From positions 62,001 to 126,000 of the forward strand of contig DAMANX010000005.1 in NCBI GenBank assembly GCA_032073245.1: a DNA stretch of 64,000 bases. Reading direction: 5' to 3'. This document shows, one piece after another, positions 17,340-27,651 of the stretch. A program made the position numbers and the translations under genes. The notes beneath the pieces are model-generated. The model made no database searches. It was given only the letters and a program-made list of their open reading frames with translations, and was not told the DNA's origin. Positions within the stretch are counted from its first letter, which is position 1; every line of letters starts with the position of its first letter. The stretch is from QVMG01 sp032073245 (GTDB taxonomy: Bacteria > Bacteroidota > Bacteroidia > Bacteroidales > Tannerellaceae).

Positions 17340-19940
17340 TTAGTAGGCGTCAGCTATACTTTCTATTTTTAGTTGTTTGTCGAATGCAGCTTTATTTAAG
17401 GATGTTCTGACATGTATTGTGATCGGTTCACCAGGTAATAAGTCGAAATAATTATCTGAGAAGAAGTTGTCAATTCCATCAATACTAAGGAATACACCTC
17501 TTGCAAAGGAGTCACTACTTAATGTAACATCAAAACCATTCCCGGAAACAACACTACTTGTTTGTATAGATGTTTTTGGGAAATCTATATCTTTAAAGCG
17601 TGTTAGGAAGTAATTATTTGTATATATTTTTGCTTCTTTACCATTCTCAGTGAATTTTGCATTAACAACTACTTCATTCCATTGTTTACCTCCCAGAACA
17701 GAAGTGATAGGAGCATTAAATAAGCTTTTACTGATATTTGCCGGAACAGTAATGTTGCTTTTCTTTTCAAATACAACATTTCCTTCTAAATCAATAATGC
17801 GGATATGAAGTATTCCTTTTGCTGGCTTCAGACGGTCAGATACTATATATACATGAAGGTCATCATCTTTTTTAATAGGCGAAACCAATATATCTTCAAA
17901 AGCTTTCTTTGAGAAGTAATGCTGTGCTTTCCAACGACCATAATAGTCACGGCTCGACCATGAAGCAACAGGCCAACAGTCATTATGTTGCCAAAATAGG
18001 GTACCCATACAATATGGCATATCACGACGATGTGCTTCAATCGCCGTCTTAATAGCATCTCCCTGAAGCAATTGTCCCATATAAAGGAGGTTAGGGAAAT
18101 CTTTCGGTTTACGGTATTCATTCAAGAGATACCATTCAATAAGCCCGTTAGCATGACTACCACCACGTTGATGAGCCATCATCACATCGGAATAAATATC
18201 GTGGTCGCGTTCTTCCGGTGCATACTTCAATACGGATTGATATTCAGGAAACGATTGGAAACCATATTCGGAGAAGAAACGGCAACGAATTACATTATAA
18301 TTGGCAATAGAATCACGTCCGTGCCATACTCCCCAATAATGACCATCGCCATCTGCATTCCAGATAGCTTTTCCTGTTTCTGCTTTTTTATCCGGATCAC
18401 CGGCATAAGGGGAAGAGGGCCAATAGAATGCGGTGGGATCATATTCTGTTACTACTTCAGGAAGCACTCCATGAAATAAATCCTTATAGTCTTTGCGTAA
18501 TTCTTCCAATACACCTAGTTGTTCGTATTTACGCATCCATCCCCAGTTGAACCATGCTGTATGGTTTTCGTTATTTCCACACCAGATAGCAATAGACGGA
18601 TGATTACGCAGGCGCACTACATTGTCAATCGCCTCATGACGAATATTATCCAGCAATTCGGGTGTCATCGGATAAGTGCTGCAGGCAAACATAAAGTCTT
18701 GCCATACCATAATACCATACTTATCACATAAATCATAAAATATCTTATTTTCATATATACCGCCACCCCATATACGAAGCATATTCATATTGGCATTTAC
18801 GGCATCCAGAATTGTACGTTCGTAGTCGGCATCCGTCAACCGTGGCAGGAAATTATCCTGTGGAATATAATTGGCACCTTTTGCAAATACCTTCACTCCA
18901 TTAAGCTCAAAGTGGAAAGTATGGCCTTGTGCATCTTTTTCATATACAACTTTAAGACTGCGGATACCAATGTTATCTTCTTTTTTATCAACCACTTTAT
19001 CATCCATATATAAAGTAGCAGTGAAAGGATAGAGATGAGCTTCCCCTAATCCGTTTGTCCACCAAAGTTTAGGATTATTGATAACCAGATCTATCTCTAT
19101 CAGGTTCTTTCCTTCTTTTACCTGTACTTTCTTATTCCAGTTGTTGCGGATACCGTCTGTGTGTATAGTTAATTGGGCAGTTCCAGCTTTATTGGCAATT
19201 ACTTCCACACGGGTTTTTATATTTGCTCTTTGCGCTGTAACTGATTGCTGAATATAATGAATATTGTCGATACGTGCTTTATCCCAGCCTACCAGATAAA
19301 CCGGACGCCAGATTCCGCTTGTTACTATACGTGGTCCCCAGTCCCAACCGTAATGATAACCGGCCTTACGTGCAAAAACACTCACTTTCTTATCAAACAC
19401 TCCACCATTCTCCGATTGGTCGTTTCCGGCTTCCAACGGATAATGTAATGCTTCAAACTTAGGAATATCTACCTTGATAGGAGAGTGGAAATACACACGA
19501 AGTTCATTACCTTCTTTTTTTAATAGACTTTTTACATCTACGCGCCATTCTCGGAACATATTATCGGCTTTCAGGATGCATGAATCATTCAGATAAACGT
19601 CGGCATAAGTATCCAGCCCTTTGAAATCCAGTTCTATATTCTCTTTAGCAAATAATTCGGGAGTAACTTCCAATGTTGTTTTGTATTCCCAGTCTTCTTT
19701 ATCTACCCATTGAATACCTTTTTCATTCAACCGGTAAAAAGGATCTTCAATAAGCTCACTATTGAGCAGATCGAGTTGCACGACTCCCGGTACGGTTGCC
19801 GGATACCAGTTGTTGCCCCTTACCTGTTTGAAGATCCATCCTTGTGCGATTTCCTGTTTCATTAATCCTTCTTCAGCCATAACTGTATTTCCCAATGTAA
19901 AGGTTAGTGCTGCCAGAGCAATAATAGTTTTAAGATTCAT
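17340..19940 (-). CDS. GH2 beta-mannosidase
   Basis: Exported glycoside hydrolase of family 2 (866 residues) that should release terminal beta-mannose from mannan or N-glycan cores. A Sec signal occupies residues 1-22. Domains run: jelly-roll sugar-binding (25-200; the block GWDWGPRIVTSGIWRPVYLV is typical of beta-mannosidases), immunoglobulin-like, then the TIM barrel. Acid/base Glu lies in WCGNNEN near residue 453 and the nucleophile Glu in EYGFQS near 556. It follows the acyl-CoA synthetase gene by 9 bp, so the two may share a transcript although they are functionally unrelated. Confidence 0.92.
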   Translation of the reverse strand: MNLKTIIALAALTFTLGNTVMAEEGLMKQEIAQGWIFKQVRGNNWYPATVPGVVQLDLLNSELIEDPFYRLNEKGIQWVDKEDWEYKTTLEVTPELFAKENIELDFKGLDTYADVYLNDSCILKADNMFREWRVDVKSLLKKEGNELRVYFHSPIKVDIPKFEALHYPLEAGNDQSENGGVFDKKVSVFARKAGYHYGWDWGPRIVTSGIWRPVYLVGWDKARIDNIHYIQQSVTAQRANIKTRVEVIANKAGTAQLTIHTDGIRNNWNKKVQVKEGKNLIEIDLVINNPKLWWTNGLGEAHLYPFTATLYMDDKVVDKKEDNIGIRSLKVVYEKDAQGHTFHFELNGVKVFAKGANYIPQDNFLPRLTDADYERTILDAVNANMNMLRIWGGGIYENKIFYDLCDKYGIMVWQDFMFACSTYPMTPELLDNIRHEAIDNVVRLRNHPSIAIWCGNNENHTAWFNWGWMRKYEQLGVLEELRKDYKDLFHGVLPEVVTEYDPTAFYWPSSPYAGDPDKKAETGKAIWNADGDGHYWGVWHGRDSIANYNVIRCRFFSEYGFQSFPEYQSVLKYAPEERDHDIYSDVMMAHQRGGSHANGLIEWYLLNEYRKPKDFPNLLYMGQLLQGDAIKTAIEAHRRDMPYCMGTLFWQHNDCWPVASWSSRDYYGRWKAQHYFSKKAFEDILVSPIKKDDDLHVYIVSDRLKPAKGILHIRIIDLEGNVVFEKKSNITVPANISKSLFNAPITSVLGGKQWNEVVVNAKFTENGKEAKIYTNNYFLTRFKDIDFPKTSIQTSSVVSGNGFDVTLSSDSFARGVFLSIDGIDNFFSDNYFDLLPGEPITIHVRTSLNKAAFDKQLKIESIADAY

Positions 19941-19949
19941 AATTATTTA

Positions 19950-21851
19950 TTAAAGTGAGCTTATATTTTTGTCATTTATCGGATTTTTTCCTTCCGGTGT
20001 ATAAAGATAGTCAAGGCGATCAGCATAGAGTTTCTCTACTTTGCCACGTACAATCTTAAGGGAACTGTTCACCAGCCCGTTTTGCTCAGTAAAAGGTTCC
20101 GAAAGTACAGCAAAAGCAGCCGGTAGCCATCTATCAGGGAACATATAAGCGAGGTCGCCTCCTTTACGGAAACGGTCGATTTGTTTTTGTATGGTTTCAA
20201 TAGCTGCTTTCTTCCCTTCTTCCGTCTCTATTGAGAGATGATTGTGAGCTAACTTCTTATTTAATACATCTTTATTCGGAACAATTAAAGCGGTAGTATA
20301 AGGACTTTGGTTGTTGTAAAGGATAATCTGGTCGATGGCAGAGGAGTGTTCTACCATAGCTTCTTCAATACCTTCCGGGCTATATTTCTCTCCATCACTG
20401 CCAATTAACAAACTCTTAAAGCGTCCTAAAACATACAGTAGGTTATCTTCACCAATATATCCCATATCTCCGGTATACAACCAGCCGTCTTTAACCGTTT
20501 CAGCAGTTGATACAGGATTCTTCCAGTAACCAGCCATAACGTTTTCACCTTTTACTAACATTTCACCTTTCTCACCGCGAGGTAGTTCCTTTCCATTCGT
20601 ATCACAGATTTTCATTTCTAATGGACTCACCAATATGCCACTACTTCCAAATCGGTAACGTTGCGGGCCATTTGTAGATATAACCGGAGTAGCTTCACTT
20701 AATCCGTATCCCTGAAACATTGGCATACCAATAGCGTAATAGAATTTTTGCAGGTCTTTATCCAGTAAAGCTCCTCCTCCAACAAACATGCGCATTTCTC
20801 CTCCGAAGTTCTGACGTACTTTGCTGAAGATAACCTTATCATAGAAAGCAACAAGTGGTTTCAACAAGAAGCGCCATCCACGACCATGTTCGTTATCACT
20901 TTCACCATAATAATTCATTGCTGTATTAACCCCTTTATTAAATAAATAGGTGACGAATTTACCTTGAGAACGAATGCCTTGTTCGATATTCTTCTTGAAA
21001 TTCTTAGCCAGAGCAGGCACACTAAGGATAAGATAAGGTTTTACCTCTTTTATATTTACAGGAATATTCTTTAATGTTTCAATTCCTGTTTTTCCGTTTT
21101 GTACAGTAGCAACAGATGCTCCTTTATGCATAAAGATATAGAAGCCCACCACATGAGCAAAACAGTGGTCAAGCGGGAGGATAACAAGCGTACGCCATGA
21201 ACTGTCGATATCTATACAAGATAGAGCCTGTTCTACATTGGCTGTATAGTTACGATGTGTAAGGATAACACCTTTAGGGTCAGCAGTTGTACCGGATGTA
21301 TAAGTAATAGTTGCATAATCATCATTTTGAAGTGATTGACCGATAGCCAGAAATTCTTCTATAGGATGTTCATTCAACCAGGCTTCACCCGTCTGTATGA
21401 CTTCCATCATAGATATCTCTTTTTCCTCATAAACAACCTGCTCATCAAAGATAATCACTTTCTCTACTAAAGGTAACTGGTCAATAATGGCGCGAATCTT
21501 TTTCAGTTGAGTTCCTGACACCATAATATATTTCACTTCCGCATGTATCAAACGAAAGAGCAAATCATTAGCTTCTTCAAGTTTGATTGACAACGGAACA
21601 TTAGCCGCACCTGCATAAAACATGGCCAATTCACCTATTATCCAGGCATTCCTGCCTTCGCTGAGTAAAGCCATATTATCACCCTTTTTTACTCCAAGGG
21701 CAATTAGTCCCGCTCCCAACTTATAGACTTTCTCCTTTACCTGCGTATAGGTAGTAGGTTCAAACTTATCGGTAGTCTTCTCCAATAAGAAGGTGTTATT
21801 CGAATATTGCTTTACCGAATCTTCAAACAGGTCAACTAATGTCTTTTTCAT
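19950..21851 (-). CDS. Long-chain acyl-CoA synthetase (AMP-forming)
   Basis: Activates fatty acids to acyl-CoA through an acyl-adenylate. The 633-residue length fits the long-chain FadD15-like group. The AMP-binding signature TYTSGTTADPKGVILTHRNY begins near residue 188. The A5-type motif GYGLSEATPVIS lies near 380, and the hinge block YTGDMGYIGEDNLLYVLGR toward the C-terminus. No signal peptide. It starts after a repeat-containing gap downstream of mfd. Confidence 0.93.
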   Translation of the reverse strand: MKKTLVDLFEDSVKQYSNNTFLLEKTTDKFEPTTYTQVKEKVYKLGAGLIALGVKKGDNMALLSEGRNAWIIGELAMFYAGAANVPLSIKLEEANDLLFRLIHAEVKYIMVSGTQLKKIRAIIDQLPLVEKVIIFDEQVVYEEKEISMMEVIQTGEAWLNEHPIEEFLAIGQSLQNDDYATITYTSGTTADPKGVILTHRNYTANVEQALSCIDIDSSWRTLVILPLDHCFAHVVGFYIFMHKGASVATVQNGKTGIETLKNIPVNIKEVKPYLILSVPALAKNFKKNIEQGIRSQGKFVTYLFNKGVNTAMNYYGESDNEHGRGWRFLLKPLVAFYDKVIFSKVRQNFGGEMRMFVGGGALLDKDLQKFYYAIGMPMFQGYGLSEATPVISTNGPQRYRFGSSGILVSPLEMKICDTNGKELPRGEKGEMLVKGENVMAGYWKNPVSTAETVKDGWLYTGDMGYIGEDNLLYVLGRFKSLLIGSDGEKYSPEGIEEAMVEHSSAIDQIILYNNQSPYTTALIVPNKDVLNKKLAHNHLSIETEEGKKAAIETIQKQIDRFRKGGDLAYMFPDRWLPAAFAVLSEPFTEQNGLVNSSLKIVRGKVEKLYADRLDYLYTPEGKNPINDKNISSL

Positions 21852-21926
21852 GATATGTTATTTTGGGTATTAATTATCTACATCTTCTTGTAAGCCTTCG
21901 GTCTACTACGTATCCCTCTTGCTTAG

Positions 21927-22043
21927 TAGTCAAAGGAGCCAAGGAGTTATCAATCGCTTTGCTCTTTAGTAGTCAAGTAGAAAAAAACTTCGCTTAGCAA
22001 ATACAGCGTTGCGGCTACTTAACTCCTCTGACTCCTTTGACTT
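21927..22043. repeat. Inverted repeat AGTCAAAGGAGYCAAGGAGTTA
   Basis: The left arm at 21928-21949 (AGTCAAAGGAGCCAAGGAGT) and the complementary right arm at 22020-22041 (AACTCCTCTGACTCCTTTGA) flank about 70 bases. Further AGTAGTCAA and TTTGACT words lie on both sides. It sits between the mfd stop and the acyl-CoA synthetase start, both on the minus strand. Confidence 0.7.
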
Positions 22044-22079
22044 CTTTGACTCCTGCATGAGGCATACTATGCCGAATGC

Positions 22080-25000
22080 TTACATTTTCTCCATACTTTC
22101 CAATATAGCCGTTGCTTTCTCAACCGTGTCTACATTCTTTATTGTAATACTACGTTTCCCGTTTTGCTCCCGTAGGTTACAGTCACGGGGATTTTGCTGG
22201 ATATAATGTATTAACTTATCGAAAGCTTCGCTTTGATAGTAAGGACTATCCATATTTGAAACAAGGAAAATACTCATTTGTCCTTTCTTCAGTACAAGCT
22301 TCTCCATTCCCAGATTCTTTGCCATCCTACGCAGGCGGACAATGCGGATTAATTCTTTTCCTTCTTTGGGAATCTTACCGAACCTGTCTTTCAGTCGCTC
22401 AGTGAAAGCCAATATATCCCTTTCCTGTTCCATGTTATCCAGTTCGCGATAAAGCGAGATACGTTCGGAATCATTGGGTATATAGGTTGGAGGGAACATG
22501 AGTTCTAAATCACTTTCTATAAATGTTTCACGTACATAATCCTTACCGGTATTCTGTATATCATTGGCTGTATCTGTGTAAAGCGTTGCAAACTCTTCGC
22601 TTTTCAGTTCGTCTACAGCTTCCTCTAATATCTTTTGATAAGTTTCGTAACCCAAGTCTGCAATAAATCCGCTTTGTTCTGCCCCTAGAAGATTACCTGC
22701 ACCGCGGATATCCAGGTCTTGCATTGCTATATGTATACCACTTCCCAACTCGGAGAAGTTTTCAATTGCCTGCAAACGGCGGCGTGCTTCCTGACTCAGG
22801 GTGGAGAGAGGCGGGGAGAGCAGATAACAGAATGCTTTCCGGTTGCTTCGACCTACCCGTCCACGCAGCTGGTGAAGGTCGGAAAGTCCGAATTGCTGTG
22901 CATTATTAACGATAATGGTATTGGCATTGGGAACATCGATACCACTCTCAATAATACTTGTAGCTATCAGTACATCATACTCATAATTAACAAAATCCAA
23001 TATGACCTTCTCAAGGGCTTTCGGGTCCATTTGTCCATGCCCGATAGCAATACGTGCATCGGGTACTTCCCGTCTGACCAGAGTTTCTATCTCATGGATA
23101 TTTTGAATACGATTATTAATAAAGAATACCTGTCCGTTCCGGCTCATTTCAAAATTAATGGCTTCGCGGATAATATCAGGATTGAAGCGTTGAACTTCGG
23201 TTTGCACCGGATACCGGTTCGGTGGGGGAGTTGTGATATTACTAAGGTCGCGTGCTCCCATCAACGAAAACTGTAGAGTTCGTGGAATCGGGGTTGCGGT
23301 CATTGTTAATGTATCGACATTAACCTTCATCTGCCTGAGTTTCTCTTTAACGGAAACCCCAAACTTCTGTTCTTCGTCAATGATAAGTAATCCAAGGTCT
23401 TTGAACTGTACATCCTTGCTGACAATACGATGAGTACCAATCAATATATCTACTTTTCCCTCTTTTACAGCCTGCAGTGTTTCTTTTATCTCTCCGGCTG
23501 TTCGTGCACGGCTGATATAATCAATCGTACAAGGGAAGTTTTTTAATCGTTCCGAAAATGTTTGAAAATGTTGGAATGCCAATACGGTTGTTGGTACGAG
23601 AACGGCAACCTGTTTGCTGTCAGCCACGGCTTTGAACGCAGCGCGAATAGCTACTTCTGTTTTTCCGAAACCAACGTCTCCGCATATCAACCGGTCCATC
23701 GGACGCAGGCTTTCCATATCTCCTTTTACATCCAGAGTAGCTTTCGTCTGGTCGGGAGTATCTTCATAGATAAAGCTGGCTTCCAACTCATTTTGCATAT
23801 ATGTGTCCGGCGTATAGGCGAATCCCTTTTCCTGTTTACGTTTGGAATAGAGAATAATCAGGTCGCGGGCAATATCTTTTACTTTCTTCTTCGTCTTTTC
23901 CTTCATCCGTTCCCAGGCACCGGTTCCCAGTTTATTCAGCTTAGGTGGTTCACCGCTTTCTTTCCCTTTATATTTGGATAGCTTATGGAGGGAATGTATA
24001 CTGACGAAAATCGCATCATTGTTTTGATAGAGTAACTTGATAACCTCTTGTATTCTGCCATTTACTTCCAGACGCACCAATCCTCCGAATTGCCCTACAC
24101 CATGGTCAATATGTACTATATAATCACCTGTAGTAAACTGATTCAACTCTTTAAGTGAAAGCGTTATTTTTCCACTTCTCGCTTTATCACTTTTGAGGTT
24201 AAATTTATGGAAACGGTCAAAAAGCTGATGGTCGGTAAACAGACAAATACGCAATGTATCATCCGAAAAACCTTCATGAAGTGTTTTATTGACCGAAGTA
24301 AAAGCTATATCCTCTCCCCGGTCTTCAAAGATTGCCCGGATACGTTGCGTCTGTTTTTCTACATCACTTAAAATATATAAAGTATAATCCTTTTCCAGAT
24401 AACTATGGAAAGACTCGCTTACCAGATTAAAGTTCTTATGGAAAATGGGTTGAGGATGTGTTTCGAAAGTGATTGTTGCATCCGCTGTTCCCATCGAACG
24501 AGCACCGAAATGTATCCGACGGAAGTCTAATGCAGAACGAAGGAATATATCATCCGGAATAAGTTTTGCCCGCATGGCTTCCTGACTGCCGAAGGATTCT
24601 TCATCACCCGCCATAGGCTCTTCGTTCCAGATACTACCTATGCGTTCTTTACACCATGCCAGGTCTTTAGCCGATAAGAAAGTATTTGCCGGAAGTGAAT
24701 GTAGTAAAGATGCTTTGGCATGTCCGCTTGTACTCATTTTCGGAACAATATAAATACTATCGAACTTCTCTTTTGATAATTGTGTTTCCACATCAAAAGC
24801 ACGGATAGTCTCTACTTCGTCGCCAAAGAAGTCAATACGGTAAGGAAACTCATAAGAAAATGAGAATACATCCAGAATACTACCACGCAAAGCATACTGT
24901 CCGGGTTCATATACATAATCTACCTGTTCGAATCCGTATGTATCCAATACATCGGAAACAAACATATTATCCAGTTTCTCGCCCGAATGAATCTTAAGTG

Positions 25001-25457
25001 TATTCTCTTTTAATGTTTCTCGGTCAACCACCTTTTCAGCAATAGCATCGGGATAGGTTACTATAACAAAAGGCTCATCGGGATTTTGCAACATACTGAG
25101 TACCTCTGTACGCAGAATCTCGTTAGCCGAATCAATATGTCCGTATTTAATGGAACGACGGTAAGCGGAAGGGAAGAAGTAAATCTGTGAACCGGATGTT
25201 AATTGCACCAGGTCGTGATAAAAATATCCCGCCTCTTCCATGTCGTTTAGAATGCATAGAAAACTGCTTTCTTTTCGTGAAAAAAGAGAAGCAATGGTCA
25301 TCGCTGCCCCTGAACCGTTTAATCCTTTCAGAAAGATATTGCTTGCTGAATCATTTAGCAACAGGGTATGCAAAGCAGTTACCCGGGGATGGGCGCTATA
25401 TAAATTGAGTAATTCCTGAACTTCCAATGTGAATTGATTAATTATAAAAGAATACAA
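22080..25457 (-). CDS. mfd: Transcription-repair coupling factor Mfd
   Basis: Removes RNA polymerase stalled at lesions and recruits UvrA. The 1125-residue chain is full length. Order: UvrB-like N-terminal modules, the CarD-like RNA-polymerase interaction domain near residue 442 (FTTGDYIVHIDHGVGQFGGL), then the RecG-like translocase with Walker A GDVGFGKTEVAIRAA near 592, the DEEQ box near 692 and the helicase VI block RGRVGRSNRKAF. The TRCF C-terminal domain is present. It lies downstream of umuDC on the same strand, separated by a 290-bp repeat region. Confidence 0.97.
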   Translation of the reverse strand: MYSFIINQFTLEVQELLNLYSAHPRVTALHTLLLNDSASNIFLKGLNGSGAAMTIASLFSRKESSFLCILNDMEEAGYFYHDLVQLTSGSQIYFFPSAYRRSIKYGHIDSANEILRTEVLSMLQNPDEPFVIVTYPDAIAEKVVDRETLKENTLKIHSGEKLDNMFVSDVLDTYGFEQVDYVYEPGQYALRGSILDVFSFSYEFPYRIDFFGDEVETIRAFDVETQLSKEKFDSIYIVPKMSTSGHAKASLLHSLPANTFLSAKDLAWCKERIGSIWNEEPMAGDEESFGSQEAMRAKLIPDDIFLRSALDFRRIHFGARSMGTADATITFETHPQPIFHKNFNLVSESFHSYLEKDYTLYILSDVEKQTQRIRAIFEDRGEDIAFTSVNKTLHEGFSDDTLRICLFTDHQLFDRFHKFNLKSDKARSGKITLSLKELNQFTTGDYIVHIDHGVGQFGGLVRLEVNGRIQEVIKLLYQNNDAIFVSIHSLHKLSKYKGKESGEPPKLNKLGTGAWERMKEKTKKKVKDIARDLIILYSKRKQEKGFAYTPDTYMQNELEASFIYEDTPDQTKATLDVKGDMESLRPMDRLICGDVGFGKTEVAIRAAFKAVADSKQVAVLVPTTVLAFQHFQTFSERLKNFPCTIDYISRARTAGEIKETLQAVKEGKVDILIGTHRIVSKDVQFKDLGLLIIDEEQKFGVSVKEKLRQMKVNVDTLTMTATPIPRTLQFSLMGARDLSNITTPPPNRYPVQTEVQRFNPDIIREAINFEMSRNGQVFFINNRIQNIHEIETLVRREVPDARIAIGHGQMDPKALEKVILDFVNYEYDVLIATSIIESGIDVPNANTIIVNNAQQFGLSDLHQLRGRVGRSNRKAFCYLLSPPLSTLSQEARRRLQAIENFSELGSGIHIAMQDLDIRGAGNLLGAEQSGFIADLGYETYQKILEEAVDELKSEEFATLYTDTANDIQNTGKDYVRETFIESDLELMFPPTYIPNDSERISLYRELDNMEQERDILAFTERLKDRFGKIPKEGKELIRIVRLRRMAKNLGMEKLVLKKGQMSIFLVSNMDSPYYQSEAFDKLIHYIQQNPRDCNLREQNGKRSITIKNVDTVEKATAILESMEKM

Positions 25458-25557
25458 AGATAACGATTTTCAATGAAATATATATGAGAGACTGAATCAA
25501 AACTACCCTTTTGAGTTACTCCTCTCTATAATATATCTTGTGTGAAAAAGTAGAGAC

Positions 25558-25722
25558 AAATTTCCCCTCCTTTGCAAAGGAGGGGTGGCGCGCCGTTAGG
25601 CGTGACGGGGTGGTTAGGTGTAATTAATAAATAGACGCACCATCTTCAAAATATAAAGTTAGACCAAACCACCTCCCCCCTCATACCTCGGGGTACTCCT
25701 CCTTTGCAAAGGAGGAGAAATT
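25558..25722. repeat. Palindromic intergenic element with CTCCTTTGCAAAGGAG cores
   Basis: CCTCCTTTGCAAAGGAGG-type cores occur at both ends (about 25565-25588 and 25697-25720), with inverted CACGCCTAAC/GGTGGTTAGG-like sequence between them. The element is about 165 bp and fills the umuC-mfd gap. No open frame is present. It looks like a non-coding dispersed element, possibly a MITE remnant. Confidence 0.7.
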
Positions 25723-25749
25723 TGATACTGCTTTTTAGTCAACTCCAAA

Positions 25750-27054
25750 TTAGTAACTACGACCCATCTTTACCCTCAAAATCTGATTGATATTTGTCGT
25801 ATATAGTGGGGAGAGTTTATTCCGCTTAGACTTCCAATTATCCGACCCAATCTGATTAGCAAGAACCAGCATATTGCGGTCAAAGCCTGAATTTAACTTG
25901 TCCATTACCGACATTACACGTTCGTATTTGCTACGATCAACTTTATCAAAAAGACTTTGCTGGATAGCATTATTAGGAATGGTTTCTGTTATGATAACAC
26001 CCGCTTTTTTGAATTTATAACCTTCCCTGTATACCTTTTGTAAAGCAATAAGTGCATAATGTACAATCTCGTTTGTGAGGTCTGTCGGTACCGGAAGATT
26101 AATTAACTGGCTGTTTGAATATCGCCTGCCTTCGTCTTTAAAGTGATTTGTATGGATAAAAACCAAAAGAGATACGGCACACGATTTTTGTTTACGTAGT
26201 TTGGATGCACAAAGGCTTGCAAAAGTTGATACGGCCTGTGTAAGTTCATCCATGGACGATATCGGTTCACCAAACATACGGGATGTGCATATCGAATGCT
26301 TTTGGGGAGGAGTATGTTCAAGGTCGATACTAGGTATACCCCACAGCTCTTTCCACATGCGTTCGCCTGTTATAGTCATTTGCCGCCTTACCCAACCCTG
26401 ACTCATCTGTGTGAAATCATAGGCTGTGTTTATTCCAAGGCTTTGCAGGAAACGGGCATGTTTTCTACCCACTCCCCAGACATCCTCTATAGATGTCATT
26501 TGCAGTGCTTTGATTCGTTTTTCTTCGGTATCTATCAGGCAAATGCCTTTATATCCTTTATACTTCTTGGCAAATTTATTTGCCAGTTTGGCTAATGTTT
26601 TCGTAGGAGCTATTCCCAAAGATATAGGTATACCCGTACCACGTGTAATTGAACGGACAATCTCTTGTCCGTATTCCTGAAGATTATAATGCTCAAATCC
26701 GCTGAAGTTAAGGAATGCTTCATCAATACTATATACTTCTGTTTCCGGTACATACGAAGAAAGCATTGCCATCACACGATTCGACATATCTCCATACAAC
26801 ACATAGTTGGATGAAAACACCGCAACTTTATGTTTATCTATGATTTCCTGTACCTGATAAGTCGGCACAGCCATCTTAATTCCCAAAGCCTTAGCTTCAT
26901 TACTGCGTGCAATCACACATCCGTCGTTATTCGAAAGAACAACAACCGGATGATTACGTAAATCGGGACGAAACAGACGCTCACAACTGGCAAAGAAATT
27001 ATTGGCATCGGCAAGTCCGTACATTTCGGTATAGGTAGTATCCAGAGCGTTCAT
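25750..27054 (-). CDS. umuC: Y-family DNA polymerase UmuC
   Basis: Lesion-bypass polymerase subunit (434 residues). Metal-binding Asp16 lies in GLADANNFFASCE and the catalytic pair in YSIDEAFLNF near residue 110. The helix-hairpin-helix follows (SIEDVWGVGRKHARFLQSLG), then the little-finger domain and a C-terminal tail. It overlaps the upstream umuD gene by 4 bp (ATGA), so translation is coupled. Confidence 0.95.
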   Translation of the reverse strand: MNALDTTYTEMYGLADANNFFASCERLFRPDLRNHPVVVLSNNDGCVIARSNEAKALGIKMAVPTYQVQEIIDKHKVAVFSSNYVLYGDMSNRVMAMLSSYVPETEVYSIDEAFLNFSGFEHYNLQEYGQEIVRSITRGTGIPISLGIAPTKTLAKLANKFAKKYKGYKGICLIDTEEKRIKALQMTSIEDVWGVGRKHARFLQSLGINTAYDFTQMSQGWVRRQMTITGERMWKELWGIPSIDLEHTPPQKHSICTSRMFGEPISSMDELTQAVSTFASLCASKLRKQKSCAVSLLVFIHTNHFKDEGRRYSNSQLINLPVPTDLTNEIVHYALIALQKVYREGYKFKKAGVIITETIPNNAIQQSLFDKVDRSKYERVMSVMDKLNSGFDRNMLVLANQIGSDNWKSKRNKLSPLYTTNINQILRVKMGRSY

Positions 27055-27503
27055 CTTCTGTGTTGTTTTATGGAATAAGTAATAATCCCCCAGATAGTAA
27101 AATAATTATCCTCAGTGACTCTGATTGGTTTAAACTTTTCATTATCCGGCATCAACCATACCTCTTCTTTCTCCACCTTTACCCGTTTCATTGTGAATTC
27201 TCCATCCAAAAAACAAACAGCCAGGTCACCATCCCTCGGTTCCAGCGATTTATCAACAATAATCAAATCCCCATCCTGAATCTGTGCTTTTCCTCCATTC
27301 AGGCAATCTCCCTCGGCACGCGCCAGGAATGTTGTCTCCGAATGGCGTATCAACACCTGATTCAAATCAATCTTATCACAGGTGTAATCAATAGCCGGAC
27401 TGGTAAATCCCGCTTGTATTCCACCTGAATAAGGCAATAATATCTCTTCGTTTATCTCGATAGGATGAAGGGTAAAGGTTGGGTTACTTTCCTTTTCTTT
27501 CAT
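27051..27503 (-). CDS. umuD: UmuD-like S24 protein with Cys in place of the catalytic Ser
   Basis: LexA/UmuD-family protein (150 residues) expected to undergo RecA-stimulated self-cleavage and then bind UmuC. A likely Ala-Gly cleavage site lies in IQAGFTSPAID. The conserved Lys is present in DGEFTMKRV. At the nucleophile position, where UmuD has GDSM, this protein reads EGDCLNGG, with TGC for Cys. The true start is ATG 27503: the longer in-frame TTG at 27536 overlaps the -7 box TAACTTTG (27534-27541, minus strand) and would lie upstream of the transcript. It overlaps umuC by 4 bp. Confidence 0.88.
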   Translation of the reverse strand: MKEKESNPTFTLHPIEINEEILLPYSGGIQAGFTSPAIDYTCDKIDLNQVLIRHSETTFLARAEGDCLNGGKAQIQDGDLIIVDKSLEPRDGDLAVCFLDGEFTMKRVKVEKEEVWLMPDNEKFKPIRVTEDNYFTIWGIITYSIKQHRR

Positions 27504-27533
27504 TCTTTTCTCGTCCTCCTCATTTCTTATACA

Positions 27534-27541
27534 CAAAGTTA
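27534..27541 (-). promoter_or_regulatory. -7 box of umuDC
   Basis: TAACTTTG on the minus strand, 30 bp before the umuD ATG at 27503. It decides the start codon of umuD. Confidence 0.55.
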
Positions 27542-27651
27542 GTCAAACGATTTGAAAAAGATAACGGCCGATAGTTAAAATATCATTTTGTAAGACTCCC
27601 GTTGTAGTTCACAAAAAAAACGTACATTTGCATAAAAGAGTAACCAAATAG

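Noticed and set aside
22719..23276. 185-codon open frame antisense to mfd
   Set aside because: It lies wholly inside the helicase region of a clearly real gene on the other strand and has no recognisable domain or promoter. Other long antisense frames (for example 15367-15681, 18030-18479, 48218-48568) were dropped for the same reason.
27504..27536. TTG-started extension of umuD
   Set aside because: The TTG is part of the -7 box TAACTTTG, so the transcript would begin downstream of it. The same reasoning removed upstream TTG starts at 40905, 46460 and 62569.
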